64,000 bases of DNA from Pseudomonas sp. Irchel 3A7 (GTDB taxonomy: Bacteria; Pseudomonadota; Gammaproteobacteria; Pseudomonadales; Pseudomonadaceae), in the NCBI RefSeq assembly GCF_900187565.1, contig NZ_FYED01000022.1:38568-102567 (forward strand). The letters are read 5' to 3'. Positions 51,976 through 60,771 of this stretch are shown here, one piece after another; the stretch's first letter is position 1, and every line of letters begins with the position of its first letter. The position numbers and the translations under genes are program-made. Under the pieces are notes generated by a model that made no database searches, was not told the DNA's origin, and saw only the letters and a list, made by a program, of their open reading frames with translations.

Positions 51976-52584
51976 TTACCTCTTGCTCTTGATCGCAGTG
52001 CCGAGCACTTGCAGGTAGGCGACCAGTGCGTCCATCTCGGTCTTGCCCTTGAGTGACTCGACGCTGCCCGCAATGTCGTCGTCGGTGTAGGGCACGCCCA
52101 GCGTACGCATGGCCTTGAGCTTGGTTTCGGTGTGGCTGCTGTCAACCTGATTGGCCACCAGCCACGGGTAGGCGGGCATCTTCGATTCCGGCACCACGTT
52201 GCGCGGGTTGTACAAATGCGCGCGGTGCCAGTCATCCGAGTAGCGCGCCCCGACCCGCGCCAGGTCCGGCCCGGTGCGTTTGGAGCCCCAGAGGAACGGG
52301 TGATCCCAGACGCTTTCGCCCGCCACCGAGTAGTGGCCGTAGCGTTCGGTCTCGGCGCGAAACGGGCGGATCATCTGCGAGTGACAACCGACACAGCCTT
52401 CGCGGATATAGATGTCGCGACCTTCGAGCTGCAGCGCGGTGTAGGGCTTCATGCCTTCCACCGGTTTATTGGTCACGTCCTGGAAGAACAGCGGGACGAT
52501 CTGGGTCAGGCCGCCGATGCTCACGGCGAACACCATCAGCAGCATCAGCAGGCCGACGTTTTTCTCGATTGTTTCGTGTTTCAT
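51976..52584 (-). CDS. ccoO: cbb3 oxidase monoheme subunit CcoO (copy 2)
   Basis: A 202-residue membrane monoheme cytochrome c with the CVGCHSQMIRPF heme site and PESKMPAYPWL. It is very similar to copy 1, with changes concentrated in the C-terminal third. It begins 10 bases after ccoN2. Confidence 0.95.
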   Translation of the reverse strand: MKHETIEKNVGLLMLLMVFAVSIGGLTQIVPLFFQDVTNKPVEGMKPYTALQLEGRDIYIREGCVGCHSQMIRPFRAETERYGHYSVAGESVWDHPFLWGSKRTGPDLARVGARYSDDWHRAHLYNPRNVVPESKMPAYPWLVANQVDSSHTETKLKAMRTLGVPYTDDDIAGSVESLKGKTEMDALVAYLQVLGTAIKSKR

Positions 52585-52594
52585 GGCGGACTCC

Positions 52595-54019
52595 TCAGGC
52601 CATCTGCGCGGCAGCGGCGACTTCGGCAGGTTGCGAAGCCCGCACGGTGCGCCATGTGTTGTAAGCCATCAGCAACATGCCGCTGAGGAAGATCGCCCCG
52701 CCCACCAGTCGCACGATGAAGCCCGGGTGGCTGGCCACCAGGGTTTCGACGAAGGAGTAAGTCAGCGTGCCGTCTTCGTTCACCGCGCGCCACATCAAGC
52801 CCTGGGCAATGCCGTTGACCCACATCGAAGCGATGTAGAGAACGGTGCCGATGGTCGCGAGCCAGAAGTGCGCGTTGATCAGGCCGATGCTGTGCATCTG
52901 CTCACGGCCGAAGACTTTCGGGATCATGTGGTACAGCGCGCCGATGGAAATCATCGCCACCCAGCCGAGCGCGCCGGCGTGAACGTGGCCGATGGTCCAG
53001 TCGGTGTAGTGGGAGAGGGCGTTGACGGTCTTGATCGCCATCATCGGTCCCTCGAACGTCGACATGCCGTAGAACGCCAGGGAGACCACGAGGAAGCGCA
53101 GGATCGGGTCACTGCGCAATTTATGCCAGGCGCCCGACAGGGTCATCATGCCGTTGATCATGCCGCCCCAGCTCGGCGCCAGCAGGATCAGCGACATCAC
53201 CATGCCCAGCGATTGCGCCCAGTCAGGTAGCGCGGTGTAGTGCAGGTGGTGGGGACCTGCCCAGATGTACAGGGTGATCAGCGCCCAAAAGTGCACGATC
53301 GACAGGCGATAGGAGTACACCGGGCGTTCGGCCTGCTTGGGCACGAAGTAATACATCATGCCGAGGAAACCGGCAGTCAGGAAAAAGCCCACGGCGTTGT
53401 GGCCGTACCACCACTGCACCATGGCATCGGTCGCACCGGCATACAGCGAGTAGGACTTGGTAAAACTCACCGGCAACTCAAGGTTGTTGACGATGTGCAG
53501 GATGGCGACGGTGATGATGAACCCGCCGAAGAACCAGTTACCGACGTAGATATGCTTGGTCTTGCGCTGCATCACCGTGCCGAAGAACACGATGGCGTAC
53601 GCGACCCAGACGATGGTGATCAGGATGTCGATCGGCCACTCCAGTTCGGCGTATTCCTTGGAACTGGTGTAGCCCAGCGGTAGGCTGATGGCCGCCAGCA
53701 GGATCACAAGTTGCCAGCCCCAGAAGCAGAACGCGGCGATTTTCGGAGCAAACAACTGGGTCTGGCAGGTGCGTTGCACCGAGTAGAACGAACTGGCGAA
53801 CAAGGCGCAGCCGCCGAAGGCGAAGATCACCGCGTTGGTGTGCAGCGGGCGCAACCGCCCGAAACTGGTCCAGGGCAAATTGAAGTTGAGTTCGGGCCAG
53901 ACCAACTGGGCGGCGAGAAATACCCCGAGCCCCATGCCGACGATGCCCCACACCACCGTCATAATGGCGAATTGGCGGACCACCTTGTAGTTGTAGGCGG
54001 TACTGATAGAAGTGTTCAT
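52595..54019 (-). CDS. ccoN: cbb3 oxidase catalytic subunit CcoN (copy 2)
   Basis: Second high-affinity oxidase catalytic subunit, 474 residues, with the same histidine ligand segments (RPLHTNAVIFAFGG; WWYGHNAVGFF; WAGPHHLHYTALP; DWTIGHVHAGALGW). The ATG at 54019 starts MNTSISTAYNYKVVRQF. It is first in ccoNOQP copy 2. A perfect Anr box 112-125 bases upstream, within the divergent hydrolase gene, predicts strong induction at low oxygen. This fits the Anr-dependent behaviour known for cbb3-2 of P. aeruginosa. Confidence 0.96.
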   Translation of the reverse strand: MNTSISTAYNYKVVRQFAIMTVVWGIVGMGLGVFLAAQLVWPELNFNLPWTSFGRLRPLHTNAVIFAFGGCALFASSFYSVQRTCQTQLFAPKIAAFCFWGWQLVILLAAISLPLGYTSSKEYAELEWPIDILITIVWVAYAIVFFGTVMQRKTKHIYVGNWFFGGFIITVAILHIVNNLELPVSFTKSYSLYAGATDAMVQWWYGHNAVGFFLTAGFLGMMYYFVPKQAERPVYSYRLSIVHFWALITLYIWAGPHHLHYTALPDWAQSLGMVMSLILLAPSWGGMINGMMTLSGAWHKLRSDPILRFLVVSLAFYGMSTFEGPMMAIKTVNALSHYTDWTIGHVHAGALGWVAMISIGALYHMIPKVFGREQMHSIGLINAHFWLATIGTVLYIASMWVNGIAQGLMWRAVNEDGTLTYSFVETLVASHPGFIVRLVGGAIFLSGMLLMAYNTWRTVRASQPAEVAAAAQMA

Positions 54020-54105
54020 GGTTCCCCATCCACGGTTCAGCCGAAGGAAGCGCCGGCAGCGCACCCTTCGCCTGGAGTTATAGGCAGACTAAAAGCGAGG
54101 CAAGC

Positions 54106-54801
54106 ATGGACAAACAGCACAAGGCCGGTATTGACGGGGATCAATGGGCGCAGTGCGTGCAGGATCATGGATGGCTGTGGGATGCCGCCGTGGCGCCGGC
54201 GTCGGCGACGCTGATCCTCGCCCATGGCGCCGGCGCGCCGATGGACAGCGACTGGATGAACGACATGGCTGCACGCCTCGCGGCGCTTGGCGTCAACGTG
54301 TTGCGCTTTGAGTTTGCGTACATGGCGCAACGGCGTGTCGACGGCGGCAAGCGCCCGCCCAATCCGGCACCGAAGCTGCTGGAATGCTGGCGTGAGCTGT
54401 ATGCCGAGGTGCGACGCCATGTCGCTGGGCCGTTGGCCATCGGCGGCAAGTCCATGGGCGGGCGGATGGCCAGTTTGCTGGCAGATGAATTAGGCGCCGA
54501 TGCGTTGGTGTGCCTGGGTTATCCGTTTTATGCGGTGGGCAAACCGGAGAAGCCACGGGTCGAGCATTTGGCCGGATTGAAGACGCGGACGTTGATCGTG
54601 CAAGGCGAGCGGGATGCGTTGGGGAATCGTGAGTCGGTCGAGGGCTATGATCTGTCACCGAGCATCGAGGTGTTCTGGCTGGTGGCGGGGGATCATGATA
54701 TGAAGCCGTTGAAGGCTTCGGGGTTTACGCATGAACAGCATCTGGCGGCTGCGGCGCAAAAAGTGGCTGCATTCTTCAGTGAGACTTTTTGCCGGCTGTG
54801 A
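54106..54801 (+). CDS. Alpha/beta-fold hydrolase, KANL3/Tex30-like family
   Basis: A 231-residue cytosolic hydrolase. The nucleophile elbow GKSMGGRMA carries the catalytic serine, LILAHGAGAPMDSDWM is the oxyanion-hole strand, and GERDALG and GDHDM supply likely Asp and His. Substrate is unknown. Its first 39 bases contain the Anr box serving ccoN2, and it is divergent from that operon, a neighbourhood retained in other pseudomonads. The start at 54106 has a GAGGCAAGC ribosome binding site. Confidence 0.85.
   Translation: MDKQHKAGIDGDQWAQCVQDHGWLWDAAVAPASATLILAHGAGAPMDSDWMNDMAARLAALGVNVLRFEFAYMAQRRVDGGKRPPNPAPKLLECWRELYAEVRRHVAGPLAIGGKSMGGRMASLLADELGADALVCLGYPFYAVGKPEKPRVEHLAGLKTRTLIVQGERDALGNRESVEGYDLSPSIEVFWLVAGDHDMKPLKASGFTHEQHLAAAAQKVAAFFSETFCRL
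54131..54144. promoter_or_regulatory. Perfect Anr box for ccoN2 inside hydrolase gene
   Basis: TTGAC-GGGG-ATCAA fits TTGAY-N4-RTCAA at every position. It is codons 9-13 of the hydrolase gene and lies 112 bases upstream of the ccoN2 start codon. Confidence 0.85.
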
Positions 54802-54807
54802 CGGCCT

Positions 54808-54900
54808 CTTCGCTGGCAAGCCAGCTCCCACAGTGATCTTTGGTGTGGCTTGATGTTGAGAGCTATGCAGAACCCTGTGGGAGCGGGCTCGCCCGCGATG
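54808..54900. repeat. Hybrid REP doublet
   Basis: The left arm CTTCGCTGGCAAGCCAGCTC belongs to the GCTGGCAAGCCAGC family, while the right arm CTGTGGGAGCGGGCTCGCCC belongs to the GAGCGGGCTCG family. The two arms pair only at their GTGGGAGC parts. Confidence 0.75.
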
Positions 54901-54935
54901 AGGCCCGAACAGGCGACATCACTTTAAGACTGGCA

Positions 54936-54969
54936 ATAAAAAACCCGGAGGTTTTCACCGTCCGGGTTT
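54936..54969 (-). terminator. Terminator of aer
   Basis: The stem AAACCCGGA/TCCGGGTTT, read on the minus strand, is followed by a T-run, just beyond the aer stop codon. Confidence 0.85.
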
Positions 54970-54986
54970 GTTGTTTCCCGCATCTA

Positions 54987-56552
54987 TCAGCGGTTAAACC
55001 GCTCCACCAACGAATACTGGGTATTCGCGGTTTTGGTCAGTTCTTCACTCAACAAGGCCGAGTTCTGCGCCTGTTCCGAAGTCTGGTCAGCCAGTTCGGA
55101 AATGTTGCTGATGTTGCGGCTGATTTCTTCGGCCACGGCACTTTGCTCTTCGGTCGCGGCAGCGATCTGGGTGGTCATGTCGGTGATGTTGGCCACCGCT
55201 TCGCTGATCCCCACCAGTGCCTGATCCGCTTCCAGTACCCGGGCCACACCTTCTTCAGCCTGGCGATGCCCGGCTTCCATGGTTTGCACCGCCGTCCCGG
55301 CGGTCTGCTGCAGCTTGGCGATCAGCGCGTGAATCTGTCCGGTGGATTCGCTGGTGCGTTGTGCCAGCTGCCGTACTTCATCAGCCACCACCGCAAAGCC
55401 GCGACCCATCTCACCGGCGCGGGCCGCTTCGATGGCGGCGTTGAGCGCCAGCAAGTTGGTCTGGTCGGCAATGCCCTTGATCACATCGACCACGCCACCG
55501 ATTTCATCGCTGTCCTTGGCCAGTTGGGTCACGGTCAGGCCGGTTTCCCCGACCACCACCGACAGGCGCTGAATGGCTTCGCGGGTCTCCCCGGCGATGT
55601 CACGTCCACGCCCGGTCAGGCGATTGGCTTCCTGCGTAGCATCGGCGGTGCGTTGTACATGGCTGGCGACTTCCTGCGTGGTGGCGGCCATCTGGTTGAC
55701 GGCGGTGGCCACTTGCTCGGTTTCGACACGCTGGCGTTCCAGGCCAGTGGAGCTGTTGTGCGCCAGGGCGTCGGATTGTTTCGCCTGATCGGTGAGGTGT
55801 TCGGCGGTATCTTGCAAGCGGGTCAGGCAGGTTTTCAGGCGTGCTTCCTGACTGAGGATCGACATCTCCAGGCGCGCCTGGGCGCCGCGGCTGTCGGTGT
55901 ACATCTGCGCGATCAACGGGTCGGACGTGGTCTGCTCGGCCAGACGCAACAAACGCTTGATGCCGCGTTGCTGCCAACTCAGGCCCATCAGGCCCAGCGG
56001 TACCGAAAGGCCGGCGGCCAAAGCAAATCCCCACTGGGAGTTGAGCGAGGCACCGATCATGAAGCTCAACTGGCTGACCAGAATGAACGGCAGCCAGTCC
56101 TGCAGGACCGGCAACCATTTGTCGGTGGCCGGAACGGCCGACTTGCCCTGGTTGATGCGTTGGTAAAGCGCTTCGGCACGGCGGATTTGTTCGGCGGAGG
56201 GTTTGACCCGCACCGACTCGTAACCGATCACCTGATTGCCTTCGAAGATCGGTGTCACATAGGCGTTGACCCAATAGTGGTCACCGGTCTTGCAGCGATT
56301 CTTGACAATACCCATCCATGGCAAGCCTTGTTTCAGTGTCGCCCACATGTGCGCGAACACCGCGGCCGGAACGTCGGGGTGACGCACCAGGTTGTGCGGC
56401 GCACGGATCAGTTCCTCACGAGAAAACCCGCTGATCTCGACGAAGGCGTCGTTGCAGTAGGTGATCATGCCCTTGGCATCGGTGGTGGAAATCAACCGTT
56501 GCTGGGCCGGGAAGGTCCGCTCGCGTTGTGTAATTGGCTGGTTGTTACGCAT
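54987..56552 (-). CDS. aer: Aerotaxis receptor Aer
   Basis: Redox/oxygen-sensing chemoreceptor of 521 residues. The N-terminal PAS domain (about residues 15-120; YCNDAFVEISGFSREELI; GIVKNRCKTGDHYWVNAYVT) would bind FAD. A hydrophobic anchor at about 155-195 precedes a methyl-accepting signalling domain with the invariant tip segment around GRGFAVVADEVRQLAQRTSE. There is no large periplasmic domain, which marks it as Aer-type. It is close to the cbb3 genes and acnA, as in P. aeruginosa. Confidence 0.94.
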   Translation of the reverse strand: MRNNQPITQRERTFPAQQRLISTTDAKGMITYCNDAFVEISGFSREELIRAPHNLVRHPDVPAAVFAHMWATLKQGLPWMGIVKNRCKTGDHYWVNAYVTPIFEGNQVIGYESVRVKPSAEQIRRAEALYQRINQGKSAVPATDKWLPVLQDWLPFILVSQLSFMIGASLNSQWGFALAAGLSVPLGLMGLSWQQRGIKRLLRLAEQTTSDPLIAQMYTDSRGAQARLEMSILSQEARLKTCLTRLQDTAEHLTDQAKQSDALAHNSSTGLERQRVETEQVATAVNQMAATTQEVASHVQRTADATQEANRLTGRGRDIAGETREAIQRLSVVVGETGLTVTQLAKDSDEIGGVVDVIKGIADQTNLLALNAAIEAARAGEMGRGFAVVADEVRQLAQRTSESTGQIHALIAKLQQTAGTAVQTMEAGHRQAEEGVARVLEADQALVGISEAVANITDMTTQIAAATEEQSAVAEEISRNISNISELADQTSEQAQNSALLSEELTKTANTQYSLVERFNR

Positions 56553-56656
56553 GGCTTTTTAATCCGCAAGGCTTTCAAGTGCTCTATCGGCATCCGTTGC
56601 GATTTGTTGAGATTATTTTTCGATAATCAGTTGTGCGCCGCAAAATGCCCCTTGCG

Positions 56657-57448
56657 TCAGCCGGCAAGCATCGGATAAGTGAACAGGCTGAAGTGCAGCA
56701 GATTCAAACCGAAATGCGTGGCGATGGCCGCCGCCAGCCCACCGAAGCGGTAAGCCAGGCCATAGCCGATACCGGCCAGACTCGCCAGCAATACCCATTG
56801 CCAACCGGCACCCACATGCGCCAGGCCGAATACCAGCGAAGCGAGCAGCAGGGCGAGGTTTTCGCCGTAAGGCAGGTGTCCCAGGCGTCGGCTCAAACCA
56901 CCCTGGATGTAGCCGCGAAACAACGCCTCCTCGACCAGCGTCACCAGCAGCAGATTGTTGAGCAGCCACAGCCAGGCCTGCTCTGGCCATTTCGGCGCCC
57001 AATCGATGACATCCAGCACCAGCGCGCCGCCCAGGGCCAACACGGCGCTCAGGGGCAGGGCCAGTGCGATGGCATACAGAAACAGCCGCGACGAGCGCCG
57101 GCCGACGATCCACGGACAGACCAGCAGCAGCCAGAAACCGATCAGGGGTTTGTCCAGATTCAGGTACATTGAAAACGGCACGGCATTATCGGTAAAGCGC
57201 TGCGGGTCAATGACGCGGCCGTTGTAGAAACCGGGTAGCCAGTGTGTCGCCAAGGCCACGGCCAGCACGATGAACAGGGCGTGGCCGAGGTAGCGGCCCA
57301 GTGGAAGTGTTTGCTGGCGAACGGAGAAACCGGCGATCAGCAACAGCGCGACGGAGATCGTGGCGAACCAGCCAAGGTGACCGTAAGCCAGCGCCATTCC
57401 GTAGCCGAGGGAGAGGAGGGCCAGGTGGGTCCATGGCAGAGTCAGCAT
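56657..57448 (-). CDS. CPBP family intramembrane metalloprotease
   Basis: A 263-residue protein with about eight membrane helices and the Abi/CPBP motifs: EEALFRG (EExxxR), FGLAH (FxxxH) and HFGLN (HxxxN). These form the metal-dependent proteolytic site of Rce1-like enzymes. The substrate in bacteria of this group is unknown. The ATG at 57448 has AAGGA six bases upstream, and is chosen over the longer frame to 57490. It lies between aer and a run of REP elements. Confidence 0.85.
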   Translation of the reverse strand: MLTLPWTHLALLSLGYGMALAYGHLGWFATISVALLLIAGFSVRQQTLPLGRYLGHALFIVLAVALATHWLPGFYNGRVIDPQRFTDNAVPFSMYLNLDKPLIGFWLLLVCPWIVGRRSSRLFLYAIALALPLSAVLALGGALVLDVIDWAPKWPEQAWLWLLNNLLLVTLVEEALFRGYIQGGLSRRLGHLPYGENLALLLASLVFGLAHVGAGWQWVLLASLAGIGYGLAYRFGGLAAAIATHFGLNLLHFSLFTYPMLAG

Positions 57449-57490
57449 TGAATATCCTTGTTTGTATTTCTGCAAGTCGCCTCGGCCCAT

Positions 57491-57580
57491 TGTGGGAGCG
57501 AGCCTGCTCGCGAAGACGGCGGCACATGCACCAGAGATGGAGGCTGACAGACCGCTTTCGCGAGCAGGCTCGCTCCCACA
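57491..57580. repeat. REP doublet 1 of a four-arm cluster
   Basis: TGTGGGAGCGAGCCTGCTCG and CGAGCAGGCTCGCTCCCACA are inverted with about 40 bases between. It is directly followed by a second doublet. Confidence 0.88.
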
Positions 57581-57624
57581 ATAGTGAGGTGACAGTCGCA
57601 GTTTCTGTGTCCGGCACAGATCCC

Positions 57625-57715
57625 CTGTGGGAGCGAGCCTGCTCGCGAATGCGGTGTATCAGGCGACACTAATGTTGAATGTGGTGACCCCTTCGCGAGC
57701 AGGCTCGCTCCCACA
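57625..57715. repeat. REP doublet 2 of a four-arm cluster
   Basis: CTGTGGGAGCGAGCCTGCTC and GAGCAGGCTCGCTCCCACA are inverted. With the preceding doublet it gives four alternating arms spaced almost evenly (about 42-44 bases), filling most of the 359-base gap between acnA and the CPBP gene. Confidence 0.88.
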
Positions 57716-57762
57716 ATGGCCATGTGTTGGTACGTAATCGGGTGATTGTATGCCGGGGCACT

Positions 57763-57796
57763 CAAACAAAAACACCGCCCGAAGGCGGTGTCGTTG
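57763..57796 (-). terminator. Terminator of acnA
   Basis: The stem ACACCGCC/GGCGGTGT, read on the minus strand, is followed by TTTTTGTTT, 12 bases past the acnA stop codon. Confidence 0.88.
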
Positions 57797-57807
57797 TCAG
57801 CGTTAAA

Positions 57808-60549
57808 TTACGAGGCAATCAACTGCCTCAACACGTAATGCAAAATCCCTCCCGACTTGAAGTACTCCACTTCATTGAGCGTATCGATGCGGCACAGCAC
57901 TTCGACTTTCTCCTGGGTACCGTTTTCACGGGTGATGACCAGGGTCAGGTTCATCCGTGGCGTCAGTTCGACGCCGGTCAACCCGAGAATGGCCAGGGTT
58001 TCAGTGCCTCTGAGATTCAGGCTCTTGCGGTTTTGGTCGAGTTTGAATTGCAGCGGCAACACGCCCATGCCCACCAGGTTGGAGCGGTGAATGCGCTCGA
58101 AGCTCTCGGCAATCACCGCTTTGACGCCCAGCAGATTAGTGCCCTTGGCCGCCCAGTCACGGCTCGAACCGGTGCCGTATTCTTGCCCGGCGATCACCAC
58201 CAGCGGTGTGCCTGCAGCCTGGTAACGCATGGCCGCGTCGTAGATCGCCAGTTTCTCCCCGGTCGGGATGTAGAGGGTATTGCCACCTTCTTCGCCGCCG
58301 AGCATTTCATTGCGAATACGGATATTGGCGAAGGTGCCGCGCATCATCACTTCGTGGTTGCCGCGTCGCGAGCCATAGGAGTTGAAGTCCCGAGGCTCGA
58401 CGCCTTTTTCCCGCAGATAGTGACCCGCCGGGCTGTCAGCCTTGATGTTGCCGGCCGGGGAGATGTGGTCGGTGGTTACCGAATCGCCGAGCAACGCAAG
58501 GATGCGGGCACCGTTCACGTCCTTGACCACAGGTGGCGGTCCGCCGATGTCATCGAAGAACGGTGGATGCTGGATGTAAGTCGAATCCGCCTGCCAGACG
58601 TAGGTGGCCGCTTGCGGCACTTCGATGGCCTGCCACTGTTCATCGCCGGCAAACACTTCGGCATACTCCTTGTGGAACATGGCGGTGTTGACCTGCTCCA
58701 CGGCGTCGGCGATTTCCTTGCTGCTTGGCCAGATGTCGCGCAGGTAAACCAGATTGCCGTTCTGGTCCTCGCCCAAAGGCTCGCGACTGAGGTCGATGCG
58801 CACGGTGCCGGCCAGCGCATAAGCCACCACCAGCGGCGGTGAGGCCAGCCAGTTGGTTTTTACCAGTGGATGGACCCGGCCTTCGAAATTACGGTTACCC
58901 GACAAGACGGAAGCTACGGTCAAATCGGCTTTCTGGATGGCTTTTTCGATCGGTTCCGGCAAGGGACCGGAGTTGCCGATACAGGTGGTGCAGCCATATC
59001 CGACCAGGGCAAAGCCCAGTTCATCGAGGTATTGCGTCAGTCCAGCCGCCTTGTAGTAGTCGGTGACCACTTTCGAGCCTGGGGCCAGCGAACTTTTCAC
59101 CCAGGGTTTACGGCGCAGGCCTTTTTCCACAGCTTTCTTCGCCACCAGGCCGGCGGCCATCATCACGCTCGGGTTGGACGTGTTGGTGCAGGACGTAATC
59201 GCCGCAATCACCACCGCGCCGTTTTTCAGTCGCACCGTTTGCCCTTCAAAGTCGTAGTCCACTTCACCGGCCAGATCGGCGTTACCCACCGCGACACCGC
59301 CGCCGCCCTCGCTTTCCAGGCGACCTTCTTCCTTGCTGGTGGGCTTGACTTGCAGGCCGATGAAGTCGCTGAACGCTTGCGCGACATTCGGCAGCGAAAC
59401 CCGGTCCTGCGGGCGTTTCGGCCCGGCAAGGCTGGCTTCGACGCTGGCCATGTCCAGCGCCAGGCTGTCGGTGAATATCGGTTCCTTGCCCGGTAAGCGC
59501 CACAGACCCTGCGCCTTGCTGTAGGCCTCGACCAGTTTCACGGTTTCGAGAGGGCGGCCGGACAGGCGCAGATATTCCAGCGTCACGTCGTCTACCGGGA
59601 AGAAGCCGCAGGTGGCGCCATATTCCGGGGCCATGTTGGCGATGGTCGCGCGATCCGCCAGCGGCAGATCGGCGAGGCCGTCGCCATAGAACTCGACGAA
59701 TTTGCCGACCACACCTTTTTTGCGCAGCATCTGCGTCACGGTCAGCACCAGGTCGGTGGCGGTGATGCCTTCCCTGAGTTTGCCGGTGAGTTTGAAACCG
59801 ATCACTTCCGGAATCAGCATCGACACCGGTTGGCCAAGCATCGCCGCTTCCGCCTCGATGCCGCCGACGCCCCAGCCGAGGACGCCAAGACCATTGATCA
59901 TGGTGGTGTGGGAGTCGGTGCCCACCAATGTGTCCGGGAAGGCATAGGTGCGGCCGTCCTCATCCTTGGTCCAGACCGTGCGGCCCAGGTATTCCAGATT
60001 CACCTGATGGCAGATGCCGGTGCCCGGCGGCACCACGCTGAAATTATCGAAGGCGCTTTGGCCCCAGCGCAGGAACGCATAGCGTTCGCCATTTCGCTGC
60101 ATTTCGATGTCGACGTTCTGTTCGAAGGCGCTGCTGGTGGCGAACTTGTCGACCATCACCGAGTGATCGATTACCAGGTCCACCGGCGACAGCGGATTGA
60201 TCCGTTGCGGGTTGCCGCCAGCCTTGGCCATCGCAGCACGCATCGCGGCCAGGTCAACCACGGCGGGCACGCCGGTGAAGTCCTGCATCAGCACCCGCGC
60301 CGGGCGGTACTGGATTTCGCGGTCGGAGCGACGCTCCTTGAGCCAGGCGGCAATCGCCCTGAGGTCGGCGCCGGTGACGGTTTTTTCGTCCTCCCAGCGC
60401 AACAGGTTTTCCAGCAGCACTTTCAACGACATCGGCAGCAGGCTCAGGTCGCCCAGGCTCTTGGCGGCATCCGGCAGACTGAAATAGTGGTAGGTCTTGT
60501 CGTCGACTTGCAGGGTTTTAAGGGTGTTCAAGCTATCGAGAGACGGCAT
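57808..60549 (-). CDS. acnA: Aconitate hydratase A
   Basis: TCA-cycle enzyme interconverting citrate and isocitrate, 913 residues. It has the [4Fe-4S] cysteine segments ITSCTNTSNPSV and GYGCTTCIGNSGPL, the LVIDHSVMVD loop, and the C-terminal swivelling domain with GQEYGTGSSRDWAAKG. The ATG at 60549 has AAAGGAG eight bases upstream. A GTG three codons earlier is less well placed. It is divergent from rlmM and has its own terminator. Confidence 0.97.
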   Translation of the reverse strand: MPSLDSLNTLKTLQVDDKTYHYFSLPDAAKSLGDLSLLPMSLKVLLENLLRWEDEKTVTGADLRAIAAWLKERRSDREIQYRPARVLMQDFTGVPAVVDLAAMRAAMAKAGGNPQRINPLSPVDLVIDHSVMVDKFATSSAFEQNVDIEMQRNGERYAFLRWGQSAFDNFSVVPPGTGICHQVNLEYLGRTVWTKDEDGRTYAFPDTLVGTDSHTTMINGLGVLGWGVGGIEAEAAMLGQPVSMLIPEVIGFKLTGKLREGITATDLVLTVTQMLRKKGVVGKFVEFYGDGLADLPLADRATIANMAPEYGATCGFFPVDDVTLEYLRLSGRPLETVKLVEAYSKAQGLWRLPGKEPIFTDSLALDMASVEASLAGPKRPQDRVSLPNVAQAFSDFIGLQVKPTSKEEGRLESEGGGGVAVGNADLAGEVDYDFEGQTVRLKNGAVVIAAITSCTNTSNPSVMMAAGLVAKKAVEKGLRRKPWVKSSLAPGSKVVTDYYKAAGLTQYLDELGFALVGYGCTTCIGNSGPLPEPIEKAIQKADLTVASVLSGNRNFEGRVHPLVKTNWLASPPLVVAYALAGTVRIDLSREPLGEDQNGNLVYLRDIWPSSKEIADAVEQVNTAMFHKEYAEVFAGDEQWQAIEVPQAATYVWQADSTYIQHPPFFDDIGGPPPVVKDVNGARILALLGDSVTTDHISPAGNIKADSPAGHYLREKGVEPRDFNSYGSRRGNHEVMMRGTFANIRIRNEMLGGEEGGNTLYIPTGEKLAIYDAAMRYQAAGTPLVVIAGQEYGTGSSRDWAAKGTNLLGVKAVIAESFERIHRSNLVGMGVLPLQFKLDQNRKSLNLRGTETLAILGLTGVELTPRMNLTLVITRENGTQEKVEVLCRIDTLNEVEYFKSGGILHYVLRQLIAS

Positions 60550-60771
60550 TACGATCACTCCTTTACGTCCGCACGGCTACGGACTGAGGGGGACGGGCAG
60601 AGCATTAAACCTAGCCCTGTTTTAGGTAGCTGGCTAATAACTGGACTCTATCGTTAAGTTCGAGGTTCCGAAGTCGGCTATCATGCGCCGGTTTTCGTGA
60701 CAGGCTTTGCTCCAGCGCAAGTCTGGGCATCGCGCAGTGGTGAATGTCTCGCCATCTGCCCAGGAGTAAGA

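Noticed and set aside
57491..57715. Possible CRISPR-like array of evenly spaced repeats
   Set aside because: The repeats alternate in orientation and match the dispersed REP family. Only four arms are present and no cas genes are nearby.
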